Assembly: GCA_964592425.1 (NCBI GenBank)
Contig: CAZQCG010000001.1
Location: 1-64,000, forward strand
Reading direction: 5' to 3'
Source: Viridilinea sp964592425
GTDB lineage: Bacteria > Chloroflexota > Chloroflexia > Chloroflexales > Chloroflexaceae
DNA length: 64,000 bases
In this document: positions 16,171 to 24,453 of the stretch, one piece after another
Layout of the letters: each line of letters opens with the position of its first letter
Position numbering within the stretch: the first letter of the stretch is position 1
The notes under the pieces: model-generated
Told to the model about the DNA's origin: nothing
Seen by the model: the letters and a program-made list of their open reading frames with translations, nothing else
Databases searched by the model: none
Made by a program: the position numbers and the translations under genes

Positions 16171-18621
16171 CTACCCCCGCTCTTCAGCACGGCTCAGCAC
16201 CAACTGCTCGTCCGCTTGATCGACGCCAGCCAGCAGCGGCCCACCCTCACCAGGCAGCACCGCCTGGCGTTCGCGCCCATCGGCGTGATGCTGCGGACGC
16301 TCGCTCCGAAAGCGCAGCAGGCTCAAAATGCCCAGCAGCGCAATAAACAGCACGGTGATCTCACCCAGCGTATCAAAGCCGCGGAAATCAACCAGGATCA
16401 CATTCACGACATTGGCACCCTTGCCACCTTCCAGGCTGTTCGCCAGAAACCAATCCCGCAAGGGCGGGAAACGATCACTGTTGGCCGTTGCCAGCACCAG
16501 GCCCGCCATCAGCGCCCCAAAGCCTATGGCGATCACCCCGTCACGCAGGCGCACCAGCTTCGAGGAGATCCGATCAAAGCGCGCCGGCAAAACCGCAAAG
16601 ACCAGCAGCATAAAGATCGTCGAGAGTACCTCGATCAATAGCTGGGTCAAGGCCAGGTCGGGCGCACTGAAGAGGATAAAGAAGAGCGAGACCATCGCAC
16701 CGACCACACTCACCCCGATGATCGCCCCCACCCGCGAGCGCGCCAGGATCGTCGCCAACACCCCCACCGGAATGAGCAGAGTCGCCACCACTTCGTAGAG
16801 CTTCAAATCAGGGTCGAAGGGCAGGCGCAGCTGATCAAGGCCAAAGAGCACAAAGGGCACCCCCACAAAGAACATCAGGGCCAGGGTGTTGTAAAGCACA
16901 TAGGCGCTCAAACGCCCCGACTGGATGCGCCGGGTCAGGCCCGTCGCCAGAGCCAGCATGCCCTCAATCAAACGGTCGAAGATCAGCGCCCCACTGACAC
17001 CGGGGATAATCTTCGAAGCCGCCAGGCGCCGCTCCTGGGTCGCCAACAAGACGCCAGTGGCGATGGCCCCTAGACTCAACAGCAGGGCCAGGTTCACCTC
17101 TTTATAGAGGTAGAGCTCAAACGTGAAGGGCTTGCCATAGACGGCCGCCGCCGCCGGGCTGAGCAGGGTACTGACAAAGGGCAGCAAACCCAGTGGCAGG
17201 ATGAACGAGAGGGCTGCCGGGATCGCCGGGCTGGCCAGCATCGCCATCGGCGGATCGACCACATGATGCTTCAGCACATCAGGACTGGCCTGACCAAGAA
17301 AGGTATGCTTAAAGAGCCGCCAGGCAGCGATGATATAGCCCACGGCCGCTACCAGGATCGCCGCCAGGCCCAGCATCGGCCAGGGGGCTGGCAGGCTACT
17401 CTCCAGGGCCGCCTTGAGCATCCACTCTTTGGCCACAAAGCCAAGCAAGATCGGGATGCCCATCTGTGACAGCAAGGCCAGCGCCGCCACCACCATCGTG
17501 CGCGGCATCAGGCTGCGCAGCCCACCCAGACGATTCAGGTCGCGGGTGCCGACTTCGTGATCGATAATCCCCGCCAGCATAAAGAGCGCCGACTTGTAGA
17601 GCGCGTGGGCCAGGATTGTCACCACCAGCGCCTCAGCCCCATACTTGCCACCCAGGCCGATCAGCAGCACCAGCCCGCCAAGCTGGCTGAGGGTAGTATA
17701 GGCGAGCAGCGCCTTCAGATCATACTGGCGCAAGGCCACCAGCGCCCCGAAGACAAAAGTGAAGCCGCCCACCGCCACCAGTGTGCCATTCCAGAGCAGG
17801 GTTCCACCCAGGCCAGGGGCCAGCCGCGCCAGCAGATAGATGCCAGCCTTGACCATGGTGGCCGAGTGCAAAAAGGCACTCGCCGGCGTCGGGGCCTGCA
17901 TCGCGCCGGGCAACCAGAAATGGAAGGGAAACTGGGCCGACTTGGTAAAGGCCCCCAGGAAGACTAGTACCAGAGCTGGCGTATAGAGCGCCGATTGCTT
18001 GATCTGCTGACCGGCAGCAATGATCGCCTCGAAGGTGTAGGCTTGCGCCAGAGGTACGCCTGCCTGTTGAGTCGCTGCGCCAAGCAGCAACAAGCCAACC
18101 AGCAAAGCCAGCCCACCACCGCCCGTAATCAACAGCGAATGCTGCGCCCCGCGCCGTGCGTCGGCGTAATCATGCTTATAGCCAATCAACAGGTAACTGG
18201 TAACCGAAGTCAGCTCCCAGAAGACAAACATCGTCAGCACATTGCCCGCCAGCACCAGGCCAAGCATCGCGCCCATAAAGAGCAGCAGGTAGACCAGGAA
18301 GCGCCCGAGCCCGGCATCACTGGCCATATAGCTGCCAGCATAGCCAACGATCAGTGTCCCGATCCCCGTGATAATCAGCGCAAAGAGCAGGCTCAAGCCA
18401 TCAAGGCTGAAGCGCAACTCAAGGCCCATGGCCGGAATCCACGCCAGGGCTTGCTCAACACGCCCCCCGGCGACAACTGTCGGCATCTGCGTTGCCAGGG
18501 CCACAAACAGGCCCAGCGGGATCAGGGCCAGGCCCCAGCCGATCAGTGGTCGTGGCTGGCTGCGTGCCAACAAGCCCAGCGGCGCCGCAGCAAAGGCGAT
18601 CAACATGATCGTAAGCAGCAT
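16171..18621 (-). CDS. mrpA: Mrp antiporter subunit A (NuoL-like, with fused C-terminal domains)
   Basis: 816 residues, about 20 or more helices. The N-terminal two thirds are the proton-antiporter fold. Motifs include FVFWELTSVTSYLLIGYKHDY (key Glu in helix 5), GAFTKSAQFPFHFWLPGAMQAPTPASAFLHSATMVKAGIYLLAR (helices 7-8) and HALYKSALFMLAGIIDHEVGTRDLNRLGGL. The C-terminal part has the MrpA-specific DUF4040/MbhD-E-like domains (SAPDLALTQLLIEVLSTIFMLLVFAVLP and VNVILVDFRGFDTLGEITVLFIALLGILSLLR). First gene of the operon, with a TATAAT box about 30 bases upstream. Confidence 0.95.
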   Translation of the reverse strand: MLLTIMLIAFAAAPLGLLARSQPRPLIGWGLALIPLGLFVALATQMPTVVAGGRVEQALAWIPAMGLELRFSLDGLSLLFALIITGIGTLIVGYAGSYMASDAGLGRFLVYLLLFMGAMLGLVLAGNVLTMFVFWELTSVTSYLLIGYKHDYADARRGAQHSLLITGGGGLALLVGLLLLGAATQQAGVPLAQAYTFEAIIAAGQQIKQSALYTPALVLVFLGAFTKSAQFPFHFWLPGAMQAPTPASAFLHSATMVKAGIYLLARLAPGLGGTLLWNGTLVAVGGFTFVFGALVALRQYDLKALLAYTTLSQLGGLVLLIGLGGKYGAEALVVTILAHALYKSALFMLAGIIDHEVGTRDLNRLGGLRSLMPRTMVVAALALLSQMGIPILLGFVAKEWMLKAALESSLPAPWPMLGLAAILVAAVGYIIAAWRLFKHTFLGQASPDVLKHHVVDPPMAMLASPAIPAALSFILPLGLLPFVSTLLSPAAAAVYGKPFTFELYLYKEVNLALLLSLGAIATGVLLATQERRLAASKIIPGVSGALIFDRLIEGMLALATGLTRRIQSGRLSAYVLYNTLALMFFVGVPFVLFGLDQLRLPFDPDLKLYEVVATLLIPVGVLATILARSRVGAIIGVSVVGAMVSLFFILFSAPDLALTQLLIEVLSTIFMLLVFAVLPARFDRISSKLVRLRDGVIAIGFGALMAGLVLATANSDRFPPLRDWFLANSLEGGKGANVVNVILVDFRGFDTLGEITVLFIALLGILSLLRFRSERPQHHADGRERQAVLPGEGGPLLAGVDQADEQLVLSRAEERG

Positions 18622-18651
18622 CTCTTCTCCATCTTCTGGTGGAATGGATCG

Positions 18652-18657
18652 ATTATA
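18652..18657 (-). promoter_or_regulatory. -10 box of the mrp operon
   Basis: On the minus strand GTAG-TATAAT-CG lies 31 bases before the mrpA ATG. The sequence 17 bases further upstream is A-rich and only a weak match to TTGACA. Confidence 0.5.
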
Positions 18658-18767
18658 CTACACTTTTACGGTATTTTCCGGTTATCGTGTATGCTTAGCC
18701 CAGGTTTGGTGTGGAGCTGTGGCTCATCCCTCACCCCGCATCCTTCATCCCTCAGAAAGGCGCTCCA

Positions 18768-19130
18768 ATGGCTCAACTTGCCCCCTCTGGCCCCTTTCGG
18801 CTGTTTCTTCTCCTGGCGCTACTCTTCGCCCTGAGCGCCTGCGGCAGCAGCCTGCCCCCCGAACGTACGCTTGAACTGACCGTCACTGCTGAGGGCTATG
18901 ACCAGCCCCGGCTTGAGGCCATGGCCGGCGAGATGGTCACTATCCGCCTGCGCAACCGTGACAGCGTCGCCCACAACCTCAACCTCGAGCTCCCCTCAGG
19001 CCGACGCACCATCTCAGCCGACAGTGGCGTTGATGCCACCGTCAGCTTCCCCGCCCGTGAGGCGGGCACGATCCGCTTCTTCTGCAACGTGCCCGGCCAC
19101 ACCGAAACGGGCCTGCTGGTGATTAAGTAG
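18768..19130 (+). CDS. Cupredoxin-like lipoprotein
   Basis: 120 residues. The signal is a lipobox-type helix (FRLFLLLALLFALSACGSS), giving a lipid-anchored extracytoplasmic protein. The domain (about 35-120) has the plastocyanin/azurin pattern: the first His ligand in SVAHNL, then FFCNVPGH with the Cys and second His near the C-terminus. The fourth, axial position (usually Met in CxxPGHxxxGM) is Leu here (GHTETGL). AGAAAGG precedes the ATG at 18768. Probably a small blue-copper electron carrier; it lies between the mrp operon and the CaCA antiporter, with no operon partner. Confidence 0.82.
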   Translation: MAQLAPSGPFRLFLLLALLFALSACGSSLPPERTLELTVTAEGYDQPRLEAMAGEMVTIRLRNRDSVAHNLNLELPSGRRTISADSGVDATVSFPAREAGTIRFFCNVPGHTETGLLVIK

Positions 19131-19144
19131 CTTCTCCACTCCAG

Positions 19145-20269
19145 CTAATCAGCAGCACCCAGCGGCTTGTTCCCCCCGCTACGCCGCTGGAGAAAGGCGT
19201 ATGTCCCCAGCACAATCAGAGTGACGGCAGTCAGCGGCAGCACAAACGTGAACATCACGCTGCTGTAGGCCGGCAAGGCGTCATGCTGGGTCGCCGCCAG
19301 CACCAGATAGGTGGTATAGGCCACATAGTAGCCCAGAAAAAGCAGCCCCTCCCAGCGGGCAATCGTCATCCCGGTAAAGAAGATCGGCAGACAGGCCAGC
19401 GCTACGGCAATCATCACCGGCAGGTCAAAGTTGATCATCGACGGCGCAACACTCAACCCACCCGGCGTCACCAGAGCCGAAATACCCAGAATGCCCAGGA
19501 TGTTGAAGATGTTCGAGCCCACTACATTACCAATCGCAATATCACGCTCCTTGCGGATCGTCGCAATCACCGAGGTGACCACCTCCGGCAACGAGGTTCC
19601 GGCCGCCACAATCGTCAAACCGATGATCACATCGCTGACCCCCAGCGCACTGGCCATGCTGACCGCGCTATCGACCAGCAGGCGCGCCCCGACGATCAGC
19701 ACCGCCAGCCCGGCCAGCAGCAAGCCCAGATTCAGCGCAATCGGGCGCAGACCCATCGCTGGCCCTGCAGGTAGGCCGCCAAATTCCTGGGCATACTCCG
19801 CCTTCGCCGCCGCTGTCTCACGCCGGCTACTGATCACCGACCAGGCCGTGTAGCTCACAATTCCCACGGTTAGCAGCAGCCCGTCGAGCAGGCCAAGCGT
19901 GCCATCAAGCGCCAGCAAGACAACCAGCAGCGAAACGCCGATCATCAGCGGCACCTCACGGCGTACCAGTTGCACTGAGACAACCAGCGGCGCAATGAGC
20001 GCACTCACACCGAGGATGAAGAGCACATTGAAGATGTTCGAACCGACCACATTGCCAACCGCAATCGAGGAGTTCCCGCTCATCCCTGCCTGAATGCTCA
20101 CCGCCAGCTCTGGCGCACTTGTCCCAAAGGCCACCACCGTCAGGCCGATCACCAGGGGCGAGATCTTGGCGATCAGCGCCAGAGCCGAGGCACCACGCAC
20201 CAGTAACTCACCCCCAACCACGAGCAGTACCAGCCCTACGATCAACGAGCCGATCACCACCATATCCAT
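19145..20269 (-). CDS. CaCA-family cation antiporter (YrbG type)
   Basis: 374 residues with two homologous five-helix halves. The alpha repeats are visible: SPLVIGLTVVAFGTSAPELAVS with GNVVGSNIFNVLFILG in the first half, and DVIIGLTIVAAGTSLPEVVTS with GNVVGSNIFNILGILG in the second. The Glu of each SAPE/SLPE motif is the ion-binding residue of Ca2+/cation antiporters. The gene's leader carries a yybP-ykoY-type riboswitch, which suggests that Mn2+ is sensed and perhaps exported by this protein (inference). It is divergent from terC. Confidence 0.92.
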   Translation of the reverse strand: MDMVVIGSLIVGLVLLVVGGELLVRGASALALIAKISPLVIGLTVVAFGTSAPELAVSIQAGMSGNSSIAVGNVVGSNIFNVLFILGVSALIAPLVVSVQLVRREVPLMIGVSLLVVLLALDGTLGLLDGLLLTVGIVSYTAWSVISSRRETAAAKAEYAQEFGGLPAGPAMGLRPIALNLGLLLAGLAVLIVGARLLVDSAVSMASALGVSDVIIGLTIVAAGTSLPEVVTSVIATIRKERDIAIGNVVGSNIFNILGILGISALVTPGGLSVAPSMINFDLPVMIAVALACLPIFFTGMTIARWEGLLFLGYYVAYTTYLVLAATQHDALPAYSSVMFTFVLPLTAVTLIVLGTYAFLQRRSGGNKPLGAAD

Positions 20270-20311
20270 ACGTCGTCCCCTCTATCACAAACCTTCATCT
20301 AGCCGCACACA

Positions 20312-20450
20312 CCAAAAGACCACCACGGCTCAAATAGTCGTGGTGGTCTTGCCGTGTGCGCTGGGTGGCACATCTGCGGCGCCGAGGGCAATGGCCCCGT
20401 ACTGACGACTCCGCAGCTCGCTTCATTTGCGAGTGGCTACTCCCCTACCG
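20312..20450 (-). promoter_or_regulatory. yybP-ykoY-type (Mn2+) riboswitch upstream of CaCA antiporter
   Basis: Read on the minus strand, the leader begins with GGTAGGGGAGTAGCCACTCGC and later has CGGCAAGACCACC. These are the two conserved segments of the yybP-ykoY aptamer (GGGGAGTAGCC and GCAAGACC). A 12-bp perfect hairpin follows (20316-20350, AAGACCACCACG/CGTGGTGGTCTT) and then a TTTT run, about 45 bases before the start codon. It shares both core segments with the plus-strand riboswitch at 20547. yybP-ykoY RNAs are known Mn2+ sensors that switch on exporters such as TerC/MntP. Structure not computed. Confidence 0.8.
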
Positions 20451-20456
20451 CTTACG

Positions 20457-20486
20457 AGTATAACGGATCTGCACAACCTTTGTCAA
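20457..20486 (-). promoter_or_regulatory. Sigma-70-type promoter of the CaCA antiporter
   Basis: Minus strand TTGACA (20486-20481), 18 bases, TATACT (20462-20457). A start near 20450 would put the riboswitch at the very 5' end of the transcript. Confidence 0.75.
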
Positions 20487-20534
20487 GCCTTGCAATTAGC
20501 GAGAATCACCCCTATGCATAACGCCCGATTAGGG

Positions 20535-20540
20535 TATAAT
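20535..20540 (+). promoter_or_regulatory. -10 box of terC
   Basis: A perfect TATAAT preceded by AGGG. A transcript would start about 20547, just before the GGGGAGTAGCC of the riboswitch. No good -35 hexamer was found at the expected distance. Confidence 0.6.
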
Positions 20541-20546
20541 GAACCC

Positions 20547-20678
20547 GTCGTGTGGGGAGTAGCCACCCGCCTGAGGCAGGCCGACGGTCGTCATCACAGG
20601 GAGCCCCCTCCCTCGACCGTACGGGCGCAGCATGTGTCGGCAAGACCACCGGGCAGGCTTCGCTGCCGGGTGTTTTTT
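20547..20678 (+). promoter_or_regulatory. yybP-ykoY-type (Mn2+) riboswitch upstream of terC
   Basis: GGGGAGTAGCCACCCGC at 20554-20570 and CGGCAAGACCACC near 20638-20650 match the conserved segments of the yybP-ykoY aptamer, and the same segments occur in the divergent copy. The expression platform is a terminator: CACCGGGCAG, loop GCTTCG, CTGCCGGGTG (one G-G mismatch), then six T (20647-20678). The alternative pairing would use the GACC segment of the aptamer, as in known members, so metal binding should prevent termination. The terC start is about 90 bases further on. Confidence 0.85.
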
Positions 20679-20765
20679 GGCATCTGCCTGCACCCGTCGT
20701 ACGTGCCTAATCTGCGCAGGCAAGGTTCACGCATACGCTGATCTTTGTCTCAGGAGGATCATGCT

Positions 20766-21794
20766 GTGGATGGCCAAATGCTCTGGCTCTGGGTTGGTTT
20801 TAATCTGTTTGTGTTGGCAATGCTCGCGGTCGATCTGGGTATCTTTCACCGGAAAGCCCACACCGTCTCGGTGAAAGAAGCCGCCATCTGGAGTGTCGTC
20901 TGGATCTCACTCGCGCTCAGCTTCAACGGCCTGATCTACCTCTTCTGGGAGCAACTTGTACCGGGAAGCGACTACAGCGCCGCTGATGCAGGTCTAGCTT
21001 TTCTTACCGGCTACCTGATCGAAAAAGCGCTCAGTGTTGACAACATCTTTGTCTTCGCCCTGATCTTCAGCTATTTTGCTGTCCCAAGCAACTACCAGCA
21101 CCGGGTGCTCTTCTGGGGCATCCTTGGGGCCCTCTTGATGCGCGGAGCGATGATCTTCGCCGGTGCCGCCCTGATCGAGGAGTTTCATTGGGTGATCTGG
21201 ATCTTTGGTGCCTTCCTGATCTTCACCGGGATCAAGATGGCCACCTCCGACAACGAGCAGATCGAGCCCGAGAAGAACCCGGTGGTGCGCCTCTTCCGCC
21301 GCTGGATGCCGATCAGCGCAAGCTACGATGGACAACGCTTCTTCACCATGCAAAACGGTGTGCGTATGGCCACGCCACTTTTGCTGGTTCTGGTCGTGGT
21401 CGAGACAACCGACCTGGTCTTTGCCGTCGACTCGATCCCCGCTATCTTTGCCGTGACCCACAACCCCTTTCTCGTCTACACCTCGAATGTCTTTGCCATT
21501 CTCGGCCTACGCTCGCTCTACTTTGTGCTGGCCGGGGTCATCCACAAATTTCACTACCTTAAGTTGGGCCTCTCAGTGGTTCTCGCCTTCGTCGGCGTCA
21601 AGATGCTGCTGCCCGACCTGAGTGCGGCGCTGCTTGGGGTGAGCTACAAGATTCCCACCGCCATCTCTCTTGGCGTCGTTGCCGCCATCCTGGCCGTTGC
21701 TGTCGCCGCCTCGTTTGTGCGTGATCGGCGGCTCCAGGCCCTATCGCGCAACGAGGAACTGGCCCCCCTGCCGGAGGCAGCCAACGCTGATTAA
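20766..21794 (+). CDS. TerC-family integral membrane protein
   Basis: 342 residues with about nine helices. TerC motifs: ML(A)VDLGIFHRKAHTVSVKEA near the N-terminus, LIEKALSVDNIFVFALIFSYFAVP (acidic SVDN in a helix), FWGILGALLMRGAMIFAG, and VVVETTDLVFAVDSIPAIFAVTHNPFLVYTSNVFAILGLRSLYF. The Asp/Glu-rich helices suit metal transport; E. coli Alx and B. subtilis homologues move Mn2+. The GTG at 20766, 8 bases after AGGAGG, is the best start; an ATG at 20778 is the alternative. Regulated by the Mn2+-type riboswitch upstream. Confidence 0.92.
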   Translation: MDGQMLWLWVGFNLFVLAMLAVDLGIFHRKAHTVSVKEAAIWSVVWISLALSFNGLIYLFWEQLVPGSDYSAADAGLAFLTGYLIEKALSVDNIFVFALIFSYFAVPSNYQHRVLFWGILGALLMRGAMIFAGAALIEEFHWVIWIFGAFLIFTGIKMATSDNEQIEPEKNPVVRLFRRWMPISASYDGQRFFTMQNGVRMATPLLLVLVVVETTDLVFAVDSIPAIFAVTHNPFLVYTSNVFAILGLRSLYFVLAGVIHKFHYLKLGLSVVLAFVGVKMLLPDLSAALLGVSYKIPTAISLGVVAAILAVAVAASFVRDRRLQALSRNEELAPLPEAANAD

Positions 21795-21914
21795 CCGGGC
21801 CTATGGCAGTTTCAGCATTGGCTGTGTGAGCTTGACAATGGCCCGCCGTTTGCAGAACATGATGCTGTAGCCGTAGCTGACGGCCAAATTCGTTTGGTAC
21901 ATGCCTGCACAAAC

Positions 21915-21947
21915 GTTGAGGGGAGGGCTTTCGGCCCTCCCCTCAAC
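21915..21947. terminator. Perfect 14-bp hairpin between convergent genes
   Basis: GTTGAGGGGAGGGC, loop TTTCG, GCCCTCCCCTCAAC. It lies between the terC stop and the amidase stop, which face each other. There is no strong T run on either side, so it could act as a bidirectional terminator or transcript-end stabiliser. Confidence 0.6.
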
Positions 21948-21985
21948 TGTTGCACGCTGTTTGATGCTTCTAGGCATCTTCGCCA

Positions 21986-24403
21986 TTACGGTAAAGGCAA
22001 GCCCAACACCGTGGCCCCGCCGCGAACCCCGCCGCCGGGGAAGAGCGAGCGCTCGGCGATGATCGGCTGGCTGCCCCGCACCATTGCCGAGACCACCCCT
22101 TCGTCGGGGTAAAGCTCGTGGACGGCGAAGGTGTAGCGGGCACCGGGTGCAACCTCGAAGCTCTGGCTGGCCGTAGCCCCGCTCTCAAAGCGCAGATCGA
22201 CCGTGACCCGCGCCGCTAGACGGCTCGGATTGCCCACCGAAAGATAGTAGCTCGCGTCACGGGTGCGACCATCAACAAAGGCCCAACCCAGGCGCGGCAT
22301 GGTCGCCCCTGCACTAACGGTGCCGGCAGCCCCGCCGTTGAAGGTCATCGTGCGCTCGACCGCCAGCGGGCGATCGGCGTCGATGATCGTGCTCACCCCC
22401 AGATCAGGCACCACCTCGTTGACATCAATCGCCAATTGCGAGCGTGGGGGAATGGCATAGCGCCGCACCTCCTGCTGCCCATTGGGGCCAAGAAAGGTCG
22501 CTTCGGTGCTGGCTGGCTGGTTGTTCGGGTTCAGAAGCAGCAGACGCGTACGAAAACCGTTCTCGGTCGTCCCCTCGGCAAAGTACCAGCGCCTGGCCAG
22601 GCTGCTGATCCCCGGGCTGGTCTGGAGGCCGGTCAGGTTAGGCCCAAAACGCATCGTGCGCTCGGCGGCGATTGGCTGGCTGGCAATCACCTGAACGCCG
22701 AAGTTCACGCCCTCCATCGGGCGCGTGCCATCCGCCTGGGTGATATCGTTGACCGCAATCACCAGACGCGACTGGGCCGCAATCTGCACCGCCTGGGTCA
22801 GGTTGACCCCATCGCGGCGCATGTAGTTGACCGTAACCGCCACCTCATTCGGGTTCGGGTTGAAGAGAATGAGAAACGTCCGGCGCTCATCGGTGGTTGA
22901 GCCTTCGGCGAAGTACCAGACTCGCGCCAGCTCGCTGATTCCCGGCCCGCCACCAATATCAGTAGTCAGGCCCATACTACGTTCAGCCAGGATGGGCGCA
23001 CTCGATTCGACGATTGCGGCAAGTGCCGGTGCATCTGGCACCAGATCGTTCACCGTCAGGTCGGCACGGGCACCGGCAGGCACGGCCACATTCTGGATGA
23101 TCGGCGCAACCCCAGGACGGATGAGGATTACCCGGGCATCAGCAGCCGCACCAGTCGGATTGAAGAAGCTGAAGCGCTCGCTATAGTCGCTGGTGTTACC
23201 TTCGGCAAAGTACCAGCGTGCGCGCACCGTAGCCTGGTCAATCTGGGTGCGGATGGCTGGCAGCTGCTCAAGCAATGGGGGGAACGGATCGGGGGCCTCA
23301 GGTGCCACCTGGTTGTGGCCGGCCAGGTTCGGGCGAAGCACCGGCGGTGTGCCAACAGCATGCTGGCCGGTGGGTGCAATACCGTAGGCTTCACCAAGCC
23401 AGGCCAGTAGCGCCACCATGGTCGCCTGGGCCGCTGCCGTCGGCGCGGCATCACGCGGGCCAAGTAGGGCCACATGGACAGCCCGCCCACCGCCGGCCAT
23501 GCGCTGCGCCGCCGAGGTGGGACCACCCTGGCGGCCCTCAAAAAGGTTGCCCTCAGGGTCGATCAGATAATGATAGCCCAGATCCTCCCAACCAAGGCCA
23601 CTCACTTGCCAGGCGCTCAGGGCGCGCAGCAGATCGAGGGTCGTGCTGGGCGTCACCGTTGCATCGATCTGGTGAATGATCACCCCTTGCGGATCGCTCC
23701 GCTCGGACTGGGCAGCCTGGTTCTGGCCACTCCAATCAGTCCGCGTGATCAGGGTTGGGCGAGGGGTGCGTGTCACCGGCCCGGCAAGGATTGGCCGGCG
23801 CGGCAAGCCCGCTGGAAAGACCGCTGGTGTACTTGTGGTACTGAGGTAACTGATCGTGACCGCCTCGAGCACCGCCGAGGCCCGCGCTACGTCACTGGAG
23901 AAGGTAGCCCGCACCTGGAGATACTGGCTGGCCTCTGGCAAAGCAACCACATCAGGCGTCGCGTAGGCCCCCCGGCTCTCACGGGCTTCCGAACGCACCT
24001 CACCACTGAGAAGGGGTTGCCATGGCCCCCAACCCGCCTCAGGATCACCGGCGGGCGCGGTGGCCCGGGCGCGCATTTCGAGGCGCAGCGTCGTGCCAGG
24101 CACCAGATCAGCCTCCCATATCGCCCCGGCAGCATTGGCGGCAAAGGTTGCCTGGAAGGGCTGCGAGATGAAGCTCCCGCTGGTCTGCCCTTCGGCCAGG
24201 CGTAACTCACCGCCGCCATTGTTTGTCACCAGTAGCCCGCTCCCGCCGCCGGCCTCCCAGTCAGCAACACTCGAGAGCGTCCAACTCGCACTACGGGCCT
24301 GGGGCCCTGGGGCCTGGGCCAGGCTTACGGCGCTAGGCAGCGCCGCAGCAAACAAAGCCGGAAGGAGGATGAGCAGAAGCCAGTGCGCTACAGGTTGTCG
24401 CAT
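21986..24403 (-). CDS. Exported PGRP/amidase_2-type N-acetylmuramoyl-L-alanine amidase with WYFAEG modules
   Basis: 805 residues. A signal peptide occupies about 1-28. An N-terminal beta region (about 35-185) precedes a peptidoglycan recognition/amidase domain (about 215-385): GVIIHQIDAT, LGYHYLIDPEGNLFEGRQGG, VHVALLG and LAGHNQVAP with zinc-type His residues. Four C-terminal modules each begin with WYFAEG or a variant (RWYFAEGNT, VWYFAEGST, RWYFAEGTT, WAFVDGRT) and contain an AERSM/AERTM motif. These modules are common in Chloroflexota and Actinobacteria surface proteins, role unknown. The ATG at 24403 gives the best signal peptide. Likely cell-wall remodelling. Confidence 0.85.
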   Translation of the reverse strand: MRQPVAHWLLLILLPALFAAALPSAVSLAQAPGPQARSASWTLSSVADWEAGGGSGLLVTNNGGGELRLAEGQTSGSFISQPFQATFAANAAGAIWEADLVPGTTLRLEMRARATAPAGDPEAGWGPWQPLLSGEVRSEARESRGAYATPDVVALPEASQYLQVRATFSSDVARASAVLEAVTISYLSTTSTPAVFPAGLPRRPILAGPVTRTPRPTLITRTDWSGQNQAAQSERSDPQGVIIHQIDATVTPSTTLDLLRALSAWQVSGLGWEDLGYHYLIDPEGNLFEGRQGGPTSAAQRMAGGGRAVHVALLGPRDAAPTAAAQATMVALLAWLGEAYGIAPTGQHAVGTPPVLRPNLAGHNQVAPEAPDPFPPLLEQLPAIRTQIDQATVRARWYFAEGNTSDYSERFSFFNPTGAAADARVILIRPGVAPIIQNVAVPAGARADLTVNDLVPDAPALAAIVESSAPILAERSMGLTTDIGGGPGISELARVWYFAEGSTTDERRTFLILFNPNPNEVAVTVNYMRRDGVNLTQAVQIAAQSRLVIAVNDITQADGTRPMEGVNFGVQVIASQPIAAERTMRFGPNLTGLQTSPGISSLARRWYFAEGTTENGFRTRLLLLNPNNQPASTEATFLGPNGQQEVRRYAIPPRSQLAIDVNEVVPDLGVSTIIDADRPLAVERTMTFNGGAAGTVSAGATMPRLGWAFVDGRTRDASYYLSVGNPSRLAARVTVDLRFESGATASQSFEVAPGARYTFAVHELYPDEGVVSAMVRGSQPIIAERSLFPGGGVRGGATVLGLPLP

Positions 24404-24453
24404 ACATGCTGCCTCGTGCGTCGCAGGTAGAGCCATCCTGCATACGACACACG

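Noticed and set aside
17995..18834. Plus-strand open frame opposite mrpA running into the cupredoxin gene
   Set aside because: Shadow composition in the mrpA part; the cupredoxin has its own start with a lipobox and a ribosome site.
21801..21986. Small minus-strand open frame between terC and the amidase gene
   Set aside because: It reads through the perfect hairpin and has no ribosome site or recognisable composition.
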